Shown piece by piece: positions 18,290 through 27,292 of a stretch of DNA of 64,000 nucleotides. Each line of letters opens with the position of its first letter. Within the stretch, counting starts at the first letter, position 1. The position numbers and the translations under genes were made by a program. Source of the stretch: Rhizobium leguminosarum (GTDB lineage Bacteria; Pseudomonadota; Alphaproteobacteria; Rhizobiales; Rhizobiaceae); assembly GCF_002953715.1 (NCBI RefSeq), contig NZ_CP025012.1:434001-498000 (forward strand), read 5' to 3'. Under the pieces are notes generated by a model. It made no database searches. It had not been told where the DNA came from and was given only the letters and a program-made list of their open reading frames with translations.

Positions 18290-19681
18290 TTGAACCTTGA
18301 GTTAGCAATAGTCGCCGACGTGCGTCGAAAGATAAAGGCATTGGCATACCAAGTAATGGGGCCGGCTTTTGCGGCATTTGCCTCGGTGTTGGTGTTTTTT
18401 AATTACCTTTTTTTCTTAAAATGGTTTCCCCTCACTGAAGGAAGGTGGTGGGTATGCTTAATTATCATTGTAACATTTCCATTTGCTATCTTTTTCATCC
18501 AATATATCTTGCGTGCGCGGTTTTCGTTCGGTGCGCTTATATTGTTTTGCGCCGTTATTTTTGTAAACTTCTATGTAAGTAGAAATGAAAGTTATAATTC
18601 AACTTATTTATATGGTTTTTTACTTTTATCGGTGCCTTTTTTTGTTCTAGGGGCGGTAGCCGGACATTGGCCGAAGGCAATAATTCTCGTTTTATATGTC
18701 GCCGTCGGTTCGTTCAGCGTCGCCATCCTGGTTGGCTATTTCCACTACGGCAACCTTTGGGACGCACTAGGATTTCGCGACATACTTTACATCCCGCGAA
18801 AGGCGGGGCGTCCTCCTTTCCAAACTGACTACCAATTGGTTGCCTATGGCCTAGCTTTCGGCGCGATCGTGGCCTGGGCTGCGCTGTCAAAGAAGATGCC
18901 CGGATGGGCTCACCATCTATTTGGCGCTGTAATAGCGGTCGCACTGACGCAAATTGGTTCGCGTGGAGCATTGTTGCTCTTCGTCTTGTGCTACCTCCTC
19001 CTCCTGGCGAAAACGCAAACTATTCGAATGGCAATTTCTGTAGGTCTGTTGATCATCGCCTTGATGTATGTTGTCGCGGTGGAACTTCCTAATAGCGCGA
19101 CCTTTGCGCGTGCTGAGTATACCGAAGAGTTTAGCGTCTTGGTGGGGAAGTGTGAGGAGGAAAAAGAAACCAACTGCGTGGGCCATCGTGGCCTGAGTTG
19201 GGGAAGGGGCACATTGTATACGTATGCAGTTTTGGGTTGGTTTGAAAGCCCGTCAACTGTACTTTTCGGCCATGGTTTCGGCAGCTACTCAATGAATCTC
19301 GCCGATGTATACCCGAACTGGATATTTAAGCCTGCCGATGGCGGCGTATATCCTCACAATATTGTTTTGGAGGCCGGTTACGAACTTGGAATTATTGGCG
19401 TAATATCGCTAGTGGCAGTGATTGGCCCTCCTCTTTTCCGCTTGTTACTCGCAAGTTGGAGGCAGGCGACTGCATTCGAGACCGCAGTCGCCGTTCTTTA
19501 CATTATGGCCTGCGGCCTAGCCATGATTTCCGGCGCAATAGCATACGAATATCAGCTCTATTTTCTTCTGGGGACAGCCAGCGTGTCGGGGATTCCACAG
19601 GCACGCTTCCGTAAACCGAACGGGGCGCCAGAGGAAGAAGCAATATTACAAAGCCCAAACCACCTTACAGCAGGCCCGTAG
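18290..19681 (+). CDS. O-antigen polymerase/ligase (Wzy/WaaL-like) membrane protein
   Basis: A 463-residue protein with about ten to twelve hydrophobic segments. The large loop near residues 280-370 contains GRGTLYTYAVLGWFESPS, FGHGFGSYS and PHNIVLEAGYELGIIG; the last is the motif shared by O-antigen ligases and polymerases. It opens the polysaccharide locus and is the most AT-rich gene in the window, suggesting transfer. Because a flippase lies in the same locus, a Wzy role is likelier than ligase, but family membership alone does not decide. The start is uncertain: TTG at 18290 or ATG at 18356, which lies just before the first hydrophobic stretch. Confidence 0.75.
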   Translation: MNLELAIVADVRRKIKALAYQVMGPAFAAFASVLVFFNYLFFLKWFPLTEGRWWVCLIIIVTFPFAIFFIQYILRARFSFGALILFCAVIFVNFYVSRNESYNSTYLYGFLLLSVPFFVLGAVAGHWPKAIILVLYVAVGSFSVAILVGYFHYGNLWDALGFRDILYIPRKAGRPPFQTDYQLVAYGLAFGAIVAWAALSKKMPGWAHHLFGAVIAVALTQIGSRGALLLFVLCYLLLLAKTQTIRMAISVGLLIIALMYVVAVELPNSATFARAEYTEEFSVLVGKCEEEKETNCVGHRGLSWGRGTLYTYAVLGWFESPSTVLFGHGFGSYSMNLADVYPNWIFKPADGGVYPHNIVLEAGYELGIIGVISLVAVIGPPLFRLLLASWRQATAFETAVAVLYIMACGLAMISGAIAYEYQLYFLLGTASVSGIPQARFRKPNGAPEEEAILQSPNHLTAGP

Positions 19682-19994
19682 GAAGCGAGCCATCCGCGAA
19701 CCTCTGAGCCGTCAAACAGGACATTGTCAACGTGAATTGAGGATTTAGTCACGAAGACAAGGACCGCAGCAAACGCTAACGAAATTATCGGAATGAACCA
19801 GAGGGGCAACCTTCTTGCAAACTTGCCAATTTGCGGTAATTGCGCAGCTTCAACTTTTCGATGCGGGTGATGATTTATACGGGCACGCCTGTAAGAGCAT
19901 ATAGATGGAATTTCCAAGCGATGTTGTTACGCGGCTGGGTGACAGACTCGACTTCAGATCCCTCGCTACGGAACTCCGAGCCGCAGGTAAGAAC

Positions 19995-21080
19995 ATGAAA
20001 TTGTTTCAGTGCTTTTCCTACTACCCCTCCTACAAATCAGCTCTTCATCTTCTGACGCGACCTTCCGACAGTTTTGAAATCCAAAAAAAGGCGTTTCTGG
20101 ATGACAGGTTTGGGGCGGCCCATGTTCTGCTGCCCATCGATCGCAAGGACCCTGACGCATTCTTTACGAACTGGGACGATGAGAGGCTGCAGAGAGCCTG
20201 GGCGCGGCAAAACGGGATAAAGCCTGCAGCGACGCTGGAGAGTATCCTCCTCGCGCAGATCGAAGCTCATGGAACCGAAGTTTTCTATACGATTGATCCA
20301 GTCCGTCTGAATTCGACTTTTCTTAAGAAATTGCCGGGAACAGTCAAGAGAACCATAGCCTGGCGAGCAGCCCCGGGTGATGCCGGTATTTTTGCCAATT
20401 ACGATCTCATCGTGGGAAATTTCCCGGCGATCCTGCAGCGGATGGCCAAGGAAGGATGCCGCACCGCAGAGTTTTTTCCGGGGCATGATCCGGTGATGGA
20501 TGAATATGCGGCCAATCATGAGCGAAAGATCGACGTTCTCTTTGTTGGTGGTTATTCGCGCCATCACAAGCAACGCGCGCTCGTTCTCGAACAGGTAGCC
20601 CGTCTTGCCAAAGACAGGACAGTTGTCATGCATCTTGATCGCTCGAGGCTGACGGCGATCGCTGAATCCCCTGTCGGTCGTTTGCTCAATCTATCGGCAC
20701 ATCGTCGTCCCAAATCGCTTCGCGCCGTCTCCAGGCCGCCGATTTTCGGTCGCAAGCTATACGCGGCCCTTGGTGCCGCCAAGATTGTGCTCAACGGCGC
20801 CATCGATATCAGCGGCATGGAACGCGGAAACATGAGGTGTTTTGAAGCGCTTGGCTGCGGTTCGCTTCTGCTTTCCGACGCCGGGATTTATCCCAAGGGC
20901 ATGCTGGACGGGGACACTTTAGTCACGTACAAAACCGCCACCGAAGCTGTCAACAGAATCGAAGATCTGTTGGGAAGCCATGAACATCGTCTGGCTATAG
21001 CCAGTCGCGGAAACGCGATGGTACGAGATGTTTACGCAAAAGAGCAGCAGTGGGCACAATTCCTGACCCTCGTTGGTTGA
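19995..21080 (+). CDS. Glycosyltransferase (CgeB/GT1-like C-terminal domain)
   Basis: A 361-residue predicted glycosyltransferase starting MKLFQCFSYYPSY at the ATG 19995; the frame is open to an ATG at 19905, giving 30 extra residues. The middle region has a Rossmann-like start (KIDVLFVGGYSRHHKQR). The C-terminal GNMRCFEALGCGSLLLSDAG stretch matches the donor-binding end of CgeB-type enzymes, in which the Glu contacts the nucleotide sugar. It probably adds a sugar of the repeat unit at the cytoplasmic face. Sugar and linkage are unknown. The DegT gene follows after 28 bases. Confidence 0.65.
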   Translation: MKLFQCFSYYPSYKSALHLLTRPSDSFEIQKKAFLDDRFGAAHVLLPIDRKDPDAFFTNWDDERLQRAWARQNGIKPAATLESILLAQIEAHGTEVFYTIDPVRLNSTFLKKLPGTVKRTIAWRAAPGDAGIFANYDLIVGNFPAILQRMAKEGCRTAEFFPGHDPVMDEYAANHERKIDVLFVGGYSRHHKQRALVLEQVARLAKDRTVVMHLDRSRLTAIAESPVGRLLNLSAHRRPKSLRAVSRPPIFGRKLYAALGAAKIVLNGAIDISGMERGNMRCFEALGCGSLLLSDAGIYPKGMLDGDTLVTYKTATEAVNRIEDLLGSHEHRLAIASRGNAMVRDVYAKEQQWAQFLTLVG

Positions 21081-21108
21081 CGGGTCAGGCTTCAGTAAGA
21101 GGCATTTA

Positions 21109-22224
21109 ATGGTTATGCGTCCGATTCCGATTTCCCAGCCTGCAATTGGCGCGCGAGAAGAAGAACTCGTCCTTGAAGCGGTGCGATCCGGCTGGGTTTC
21201 TTCCATCGGTAAATATATCGATGCCTTTGAGGAGAGCTTTGCCAGATTCTGCGATGTGAAATACGCCATCGCCGTCAGCAATGGCACGACAGGCCTGCAT
21301 CTTGCGCTCGAAACTCTGAATATCAAGGCAGGTGACGAAGTCGTCGTGCCGGATCTTACATTTGTCGCTACCGCCAATACGGTCGCTCAGACCGGTGCCG
21401 TTCCGGTACTGGTCGATATCGATCCGGAAACGCTCTGCCTCGATCCCGCCTCCGTTGCCGCCGCCATCACTGCGCGCACCAAGGCGATTATGCCTGTTCA
21501 TCTTTATGGACATGCGGCTGATATGGATGCCCTGCAGGCGATAGCTGACGAGCATGGGCTGGCGATTATCGAGGATGCTGCGGAAGCCCACGGTGCTGAA
21601 TACAAGGGTCGACGCGTCGGCGGTCTCGGCAACTGCGGCGTATTCAGTTTCTATGGAAACAAGATCATTACGACAGGCGAAGGTGGCATGATCACCACCA
21701 ACGATCCGGAATTCTACCAACGGGCGCGAAACCTCCGCGACCATGCGATGAGCCCCGAACGCCGCTACTGGCACCACGAGCGCGGCTTCAATTACAGGAT
21801 GACGAATCTGCAAGCAGCTCTGGGTGTGGCGCAGATGGAGCGCATCGATACATTCATCCAAAAGCGTATCGACATCATGAACTGGTATCGGAAGTCGATT
21901 CATACCGATGGTGAGGTGCGCCTCAATCGAGAGATGAACTGGTCTAGAAGCGTCTTTTGGATGGTGTGCCTGGAGGTGGACTGGTTTACCGAAAAGACCA
22001 GAAACGACTTCATGGCCGCAATGAAGGCGTGTGGCATCGATAGCCGGCCCTATTTTTGCACGCTTTCGTCAATGCCGATGTATGCGCGCGACCCGTTGGC
22101 GGTATCGAAGCGGAAGTCCGACAGCGGCCTCTGCCTTCCTTCCTTCTACGATTTGACTGAGGCGGAGGTTGTAGGTGTTGCGGACACAATCAATGATCTT
22201 CTCGAGGAAATGCGCCCACGATGA
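21109..22224 (+). CDS. DegT/DnrJ/EryC1 aminotransferase, GDP-perosamine synthase-like
   Basis: A 371-residue PLP-dependent sugar aminotransferase. The PLP lysine is Lys185 in FSFYGNKIITTGEGGM, a sequence very like that of GDP-perosamine synthases (RfbE/Per); the N-terminal SGWVSSIGKYIDAFEESFA and NGTTGLHLAL also fit. Perosamine synthase uses GDP-4-keto-6-deoxymannose, and the gmd gene at 41031 in the same locus would make it. The assignment as perosamine synthase is an inference from motif likeness. It is coupled to the next gene by ATGA. Confidence 0.75.
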   Translation: MVMRPIPISQPAIGAREEELVLEAVRSGWVSSIGKYIDAFEESFARFCDVKYAIAVSNGTTGLHLALETLNIKAGDEVVVPDLTFVATANTVAQTGAVPVLVDIDPETLCLDPASVAAAITARTKAIMPVHLYGHAADMDALQAIADEHGLAIIEDAAEAHGAEYKGRRVGGLGNCGVFSFYGNKIITTGEGGMITTNDPEFYQRARNLRDHAMSPERRYWHHERGFNYRMTNLQAALGVAQMERIDTFIQKRIDIMNWYRKSIHTDGEVRLNREMNWSRSVFWMVCLEVDWFTEKTRNDFMAAMKACGIDSRPYFCTLSSMPMYARDPLAVSKRKSDSGLCLPSFYDLTEAEVVGVADTINDLLEEMRPR

Positions 22225-23003
22225 AGGATGCGCCCGCCGGTCTTCTGTTTCGGATATTTCGTAAGCTGACGATCTTCAAGATGCGGCCGCGTCTTCGAAG
22301 CTATCTTGCCTCAATGTCGGCCGATCATCCGTTGCGCGGCATTCCGACTCGGATCGTTGGCGATGCAGCAGCGGATCCGACTGAGTTTTTCACCCACTAT
22401 GACGCTTTCGGATTCTGGCTGATGGATCGCCTGGCCAGATCCGGCAAGCGTCACCGCGTCCTGGATGTTGGTAGTCCGAAAACGCAAAATGCTATGGTCT
22501 CCGCATATCACGACATCACTGCCGTCGTGCTTGCCGATTGCTTCGACCGAATCAGCAATGTGAACTACGTAAGGCACGATATTTCGCGACCGCTGCCGTT
22601 TGCTGATGGTTCGTTCGATGTATTCTCGTCGACTGTCACACTCCCGCTGATCGGGCTTGGTCGATATGGAGATGATGTCGATGCCAACAGCCTTCCGAAT
22701 TTTATCACGGAACTCGGACGGGTGATGACCGAAGACGCGGAACTCGTTATCAGCCTGACGACCGGACCCGATATCCTCAATTTTAACAACGGCTGGTTTC
22801 TCGAACTGCCAACGATCAAACGTGTTTTCAAGGGATGGGAGTTGGTGAATGCGGTGGTGGACGACTGGTCGTCGTCGCGGCCGGCAGTCGGTGGCAATCC
22901 CGCCGAGCGTTTCGTTTCGCCGGAGCGTGCATCGACAATCCGCAGATGCGATTACCGGGTCATCTTTTGTGTTTTCCGCCGCAACAATGTGGCCACTCAA
23001 TGA
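22221..23003 (+). CDS. Methyltransferase-like protein (DUF268-like)
   Basis: A 260-residue protein with a class I methyltransferase-like core. The first motif is [10 protein letters not shown], in which the usual second glycine is missing. [28 protein letters not shown] follows in parts, a pattern I associate with DUF268-type proteins of polysaccharide loci, then [15 protein letters not shown]. It may methylate a sugar, or may have lost SAM binding. Start and stop both overlap neighbours by ATGA, so it belongs to one tightly packed operon. Confidence 0.55.
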   Translation: MKDAPAGLLFRIFRKLTIFKMRPRLRSYLASMSADHPLRGIPTRIVGDAAADPTEFFTHYDAFGFWLMDRLARSGKRHRVLDVGSPKTQNAMVSAYHDITAVVLADCFDRISNVNYVRHDISRPLPFADGSFDVFSSTVTLPLIGLGRYGDDVDANSLPNFITELGRVMTEDAELVISLTTGPDILNFNNGWFLELPTIKRVFKGWELVNAVVDDWSSSRPAVGGNPAERFVSPERASTIRRCDYRVIFCVFRRNNVATQ

Positions 23004-23635
23004 AGCATCTTCTCCTCAAGCTGATTAGCATGCTGCAGAGACGAAGGCTGCGACGTGCTGCGAAGAACCTGTCGATTGATCCTTCGGCGCTTCTGCTGCG
23101 CAATTTCGGAGTCCGTTTTTTGGCGACTGCGGAAGACCGTATCTATGTGACCATCGGCAAGCAGAGCATGCTCAACGCCGGCATCATCTTCGAGGCCGGC
23201 ACGGGGCAAGTGAAAATTGGCGAGCGCTGCTATATCGGCACAAACAGCACCATCATGTGCCGCAATGGTGTAACACTCGGCGACGACGTGGTGATAGCCT
23301 GGGACGTCACTATCTACGATCACGATTCCCACTCTCTGGACTGGCGGGATCGTGTGAACGCCGTTCGGCATTTTTACGAGACCTATGGTCAGCCCGATTG
23401 TTTCGACAAGATTGATTGGACCGGTGTAGGCTCTGCGCCGATTACTATCGGTGACAGGGTCTGGATCGGTTTCGACGCGGTAATTCTCAAGGGCGTCACC
23501 ATCGGAGAAGGCGCCGTGATTGGTGCACGCAGCGTTGTCACGAAGGACGTAGAGCCCTATACAATCGTGGCGGGCAACCCCGCGCGCCCAATTCGTAAGA
23601 TCGAAATTCCGCCCGACAACGCTGCCGTAGAATAG
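23000..23635 (+). CDS. Left-handed beta-helix (hexapeptide) acyltransferase
   Basis: A 211-residue protein of the LbH-MAT type. The ATG at 23000 overlaps the previous stop; an upstream extension is only a readthrough of that gene's region. Hexapeptide repeats run from about residue 65 ([17 protein letters not shown]) to residue 195 ([20 protein letters not shown]), ending in the standard [13 protein letters not shown]. The N-terminus is basic and amphipathic. It probably O- or N-acetylates a sugar using acetyl-CoA. Substrate unknown. Confidence 0.75.
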   Translation: MKHLLLKLISMLQRRRLRRAAKNLSIDPSALLLRNFGVRFLATAEDRIYVTIGKQSMLNAGIIFEAGTGQVKIGERCYIGTNSTIMCRNGVTLGDDVVIAWDVTIYDHDSHSLDWRDRVNAVRHFYETYGQPDCFDKIDWTGVGSAPITIGDRVWIGFDAVILKGVTIGEGAVIGARSVVTKDVEPYTIVAGNPARPIRKIEIPPDNAAVE

Positions 23636-23646
23636 AGCTATCGTTG

Positions 23647-24504
23647 ATGATTGAAAAAGACAGACAGTTTACCCACACGTGGGAAGAGGCGATCAACCTG
23701 CTGAGGGCTACACCCGAATATCAGGATCTGATCTACCAAGCCTATCTGACCAGCGATCTTGTCGAAAACGCGCGGCGGTTTGCCGGCAGCCAGGAATTCT
23801 CGGAGGTCCTGAAGCTCATCAAGACCAATCGACCGAACGCGCGGGCCGTTCTCGATTGCCCCGGCGGCAACGGCATTGCCACCTACGCATTTGCCAGCAA
23901 TGGCTTTGACGTCACGACTGTGGAGCCTGATAGTTCAGCCTCGGTAGGACGAGGGGCGATTACGCACGTTTTGTCCGAAACCGGCAGTACGGCTAAGATT
24001 GTTGAAGCTTTCGGCGAAAATTTGCCGTTCACCGACAACAGCTTCGATATCGTCTACGTTCGTCAGGGGCTGCACCACGCTCATAACCTCGATGAGATGG
24101 TTTGCGAATATGCGCGTGTCCTGCGTCCTGGAGGGCTGTTGCTGGCTTGCCGCGAACACGTTGTGGACAATTACGAAAACAGTCTGCAGGACTTTCTGTC
24201 GAAGCAGATCGATCATCAATATTACGGCGGTGAGAACGCCTTCATGCTGGTGGATTATCGCAATGCCATCTTCAAATCAGGATTGCAGCTCAAGCAGGAA
24301 ATCGAGCCCTATGATTCTCCCATCAATCTTCATCCGAACACTCCGGAGTTGTTGAGGAAGAAGATTGAAGAGTCGCCCCAAGGCATATTGTTGATGAAAT
24401 TTCTGCCGCGCATGTGGGTTCATCGTCTGGGTCTGTGGCGTCTGCGGCGGGCGAAGTTGGCGGGGCGCCTTTACAGTTTTGTTGCGCACAAGCCCGTGAA
24501 ATAA
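23647..24504 (+). CDS. Class I SAM-dependent methyltransferase
   Basis: A 285-residue methyltransferase. Motif I is VLDCPGGNGIATYAFA near residue 80, the acidic residue is in VTTVEPD, and the post-motif ENLPFTDNSFDIVYVRQGLHHAHNLDEM and ARVLRPGGLLLACREHV segments are normal for Methyltransf_11. A C-terminal segment of about 100 residues has basic helices that might contact lipid. It probably acts on a sugar or on the terminal residue of the polymer. It lies between acyltransferase and aminotransferase genes in one operon. Confidence 0.7.
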   Translation: MIEKDRQFTHTWEEAINLLRATPEYQDLIYQAYLTSDLVENARRFAGSQEFSEVLKLIKTNRPNARAVLDCPGGNGIATYAFASNGFDVTTVEPDSSASVGRGAITHVLSETGSTAKIVEAFGENLPFTDNSFDIVYVRQGLHHAHNLDEMVCEYARVLRPGGLLLACREHVVDNYENSLQDFLSKQIDHQYYGGENAFMLVDYRNAIFKSGLQLKQEIEPYDSPINLHPNTPELLRKKIEESPQGILLMKFLPRMWVHRLGLWRLRRAKLAGRLYSFVAHKPVK

Positions 24505-24508
24505 CCAG

Positions 24509-25798
24509 ATGTTGTATCGTTTACTGCCCCTGCTCGTGAAGTTGCGGACGGTCAGCCCGGGTCTCTACTATTTGGTCATCAGACTGGCGAAGCGCTTCAT
24601 GGGCGCATCACTGGGCGTCTATCCACGCGTGATGGGAAATGAACTTGCGGCCGTCAAGGCCGTGCTGGAAAGCTCGCAGTGGAACATGGCCTATGGTCGG
24701 GGTCTTGCCCATGAGCGTTTGGAGCATGAATTTGCCGACTCCGTCGGTAGTAAATATGCCATTGCTGTGGCAAGCGGCGGCGTTGCCCTTCAGATGTCGA
24801 TGCGCGCGCTCGGCCTTAAACCTGGAGACGAAACCGTAGTGCAGGTCGATACCTGCTCGGCAACAGCGCTGGCCGTGATGAACGCCGGCGTTACGCCGAT
24901 ATTTGCCGACGTCTCCGCCGAAACGTTCATGCTCGACTTCGACGATGTTCGCAGACGCATCGGCCCATCCAGCAAGGCGCTGATTGCGACCCATATGTGG
25001 GGCAATCCAGAAGATATGGCCGCTGCCCGTGCGCTCGCCAACGAGCGCGGCTTGAAGCTGATCGAAGACGCCTGTCTTGGCTTGGGCGCGGTTGTCGGCG
25101 GCAGACCGGCTGGTTCTTGGGGCGATGTGGGTGTCTTTTCCTTCGGTTGCATTAAGCCTATTCAGACGGGCGAAGGCGGCATGATCGTGACAAATGACGA
25201 GGGTCTTGCACGCGAACTGCGGTCCCTTCGTCATTGGGGCGATCGAGCGATCGAATTCGGTGTACGTGACACCACCACGCTTGCCTGGAACGGTCGCATG
25301 TCGGAACTCATTGCTGCGGTGGCGCGCGAACAATTGAAGGGCTATCCGAAGCATCTGGCTGAGCTGCGTAATGCAGTCGAGGATTTCAGGGGTGAGATAG
25401 CCAGCTATGCGGGCCTCTCTCTATGCCTGGGATCTGGAGATGCCATTGCATCCAGTGCCTTTACGCAGGTTGTACTGAAACTCGATGAAACACAGCTCGG
25501 TGCGAAAAAGGCGGATCTGCTCGCACGTTTTGCTGTGTCCGGTGTACCTGCCTGGCAGGCAAACTTCGAACTGATCAACAGCCTGACCTTCTTCAAGCAA
25601 GGCGGCTGGCGGGATTGGATATTGCGCGGAGATATCGAGCGTGTCGCCGATAATTATGCCTCGGCATTTCCGAACGCGGAAAAGCTCTACCAGAGCAACG
25701 GCTTTGGCTTCGGCAAACCCAATTTCCTGTCCTCGGGCAATTTCCGGAACATGATCAGCGTGTTGAATAGCGCCATCGAAAACGGACGCAAATCTTGA
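24509..25798 (+). CDS. DegT-family PLP-dependent aminotransferase, second copy
   Basis: A 429-residue DegT-type protein with an extra hydrophobic N-terminus of about 35 residues (YRLLPLLVKLRTVSPGLYYL), which might tether it to membrane. The PLP lysine, Lys216, is kept in FSFGCIKPIQTGEGG, and IEDACLGLGA holds the cofactor-binding acid. It could form a second amino sugar, or act as a keto-sugar dehydratase like some relatives. Sequence alone does not decide. It is coupled to the glycosyltransferase gene at 25795 through TTGA. Confidence 0.65.
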   Translation: MLYRLLPLLVKLRTVSPGLYYLVIRLAKRFMGASLGVYPRVMGNELAAVKAVLESSQWNMAYGRGLAHERLEHEFADSVGSKYAIAVASGGVALQMSMRALGLKPGDETVVQVDTCSATALAVMNAGVTPIFADVSAETFMLDFDDVRRRIGPSSKALIATHMWGNPEDMAAARALANERGLKLIEDACLGLGAVVGGRPAGSWGDVGVFSFGCIKPIQTGEGGMIVTNDEGLARELRSLRHWGDRAIEFGVRDTTTLAWNGRMSELIAAVAREQLKGYPKHLAELRNAVEDFRGEIASYAGLSLCLGSGDAIASSAFTQVVLKLDETQLGAKKADLLARFAVSGVPAWQANFELINSLTFFKQGGWRDWILRGDIERVADNYASAFPNAEKLYQSNGFGFGKPNFLSSGNFRNMISVLNSAIENGRKS

Positions 25799-26922
25799 AG
25801 CTCGGTGTCATCACTCGTGCCACCGAGGATGCCGGGGGTACCTATCAATATACTCAGTCCACGCTGAAGGCGCTGCAGCGTGTCAGAGGTTGGGACATTA
25901 CGCTGTATGGCAATCCTGACGACAAGATCCTTTCAGCGTTTGGCTTTCCCATCCAGCCCCTGGAAGCAACGCGGTGGCAGCTACTCCGGGATCTCATTAC
26001 CCACGTCGCGGGAATCCGGCTTGCCGATTCGTTCAAAGGAGAGGATGCGGTATTTGCCCCAACATTCTTGCCGGTTCTGTTGCATACGCGCAAACCATTC
26101 ATATTCTCCCTCCATGATTTGCAGGAGCGCTACTACCCGGAGAATTTCTCCTTTACGCAGCGTAACTGGAGGCATTGGATCTATCGGCACCTGTTGAAGA
26201 AAGCGGGCGCTGTGTTGTGCGAGTCTGATTACGTCAAGTCAGACATCGTGAAGTTCTATAACACCGAGGCTGACAGGATCTTTGTCGTTCCCGCGCCGCC
26301 GATCAATCTCGAACGCCCTGTCGAAACTGCGGATCAGCTTGCGAAGGTGCGTGAGCATTATCGACTGCCGGATCGCTTCGCTTTTTATCCGGCGCAATTC
26401 TGGCCGCACAAGAATCACCTGCGCCTGGTCAAAGCATTTGGCCGCGCTGTGGTGGCTGTTCCTGATCTCAAATTGGTGCTGACTGGCAAGAAACGTGATG
26501 ACTATGAACTCGTGATGGCTTCTATAAAGACTGCGGGTTTGGAGAACAAAGTCATTCACGTCGGCTATGTCGAAACTGATGATCTCTTCGCGATCTATCG
26601 GCTTGCAACCATGCTTATCATGCCGTCGCTGTTTGAAAGCGTCAGCATTCCCGTCTACGAAGCGTTCCTCGCCGAAACGCCGGTCGCCGCCTCGGGAATA
26701 CTTGCACTTCCGGAGCAGATCGGTGATGCGGGATTACTGTTTGATCCGATGTCGAGCGAGTCCATCGCCAAGGCGATGATTAGCTTGGCAGAAAATCCCG
26801 CCCTTTCGAGGGAGTTGGCCGCGAGGGGTAGGCAGAGGATGGCCTTGATGACGGCGGATGCCTATGCGAGCCAACTTGAAGCGGCCTTTGAGAGCTTGAA
26901 AATCAACCGGAGGCGGGTGTAG
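25795..26922 (+). CDS. Glycosyltransferase family 4 (GT-B)
   Basis: A 375-residue glycosyltransferase. It starts with TTG overlapping the previous stop. The second Rossmann half begins FAFYPAQFWPHKNHLRLVKAF near residue 198, and the donor-binding EX7E region is FESVSIPVYEAFLAETPVA, with both Glu present. This is the pattern of Glyco_transf_4/Glycos_transf_1 retaining enzymes. It probably transfers a hexose or deoxyhexose from a nucleotide donor to the lipid-linked intermediate. Confidence 0.85.
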   Translation: MKLGVITRATEDAGGTYQYTQSTLKALQRVRGWDITLYGNPDDKILSAFGFPIQPLEATRWQLLRDLITHVAGIRLADSFKGEDAVFAPTFLPVLLHTRKPFIFSLHDLQERYYPENFSFTQRNWRHWIYRHLLKKAGAVLCESDYVKSDIVKFYNTEADRIFVVPAPPINLERPVETADQLAKVREHYRLPDRFAFYPAQFWPHKNHLRLVKAFGRAVVAVPDLKLVLTGKKRDDYELVMASIKTAGLENKVIHVGYVETDDLFAIYRLATMLIMPSLFESVSIPVYEAFLAETPVAASGILALPEQIGDAGLLFDPMSSESIAKAMISLAENPALSRELAARGRQRMALMTADAYASQLEAAFESLKINRRRV

Positions 26923-27022
26923 TGGCCGGCAGGCTAGCCCCCACTGGTTGCGCGCAGGGGAAGGCCTTGAACATGCATGCGGCCTTCTATAGAAGAATTT
27001 CGCGATATGACGGAGTATTCGA

Positions 27023-27259
27023 ATGACGAAAAATGCCGATATTTTACAGCGGCTGCAGACGATTTTCAGAGATGAACTGGATCTTCCCAATCTGACAATT
27101 AATGCCGATGCTACACCTGAAACTGTTGATGGATGGGATAGTCTGGCAACGATCAGAATAATTGCTGCTGCCGAGCGCGAATTCGGCGTCATGTTCGAAG
27201 CAGCTCAGATCGAAGATGTCCATTCAGTGGCTGATATCATTTCAGTCATCGAGAGCTAG
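27023..27259 (+). CDS. Acyl carrier protein
   Basis: A 78-residue acyl carrier protein with the phosphopantetheine serine at Ser40 in VDGWDSLATIR. It ends with the normal fourth helix (VADIISVIES). It sits 33 bases before an FkbH-like gene. FkbH proteins of methoxymalonate pathways load a glyceryl unit from 1,3-bisphosphoglycerate onto a dedicated carrier protein, so this is probably that partner rather than the fatty-acid ACP. Confidence 0.85.
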   Translation: MTKNADILQRLQTIFRDELDLPNLTINADATPETVDGWDSLATIRIIAAAEREFGVMFEAAQIEDVHSVADIISVIES

Positions 27260-27292
27260 GACGGCATACAGTCGCGAAATTGGCCGGGTAGT

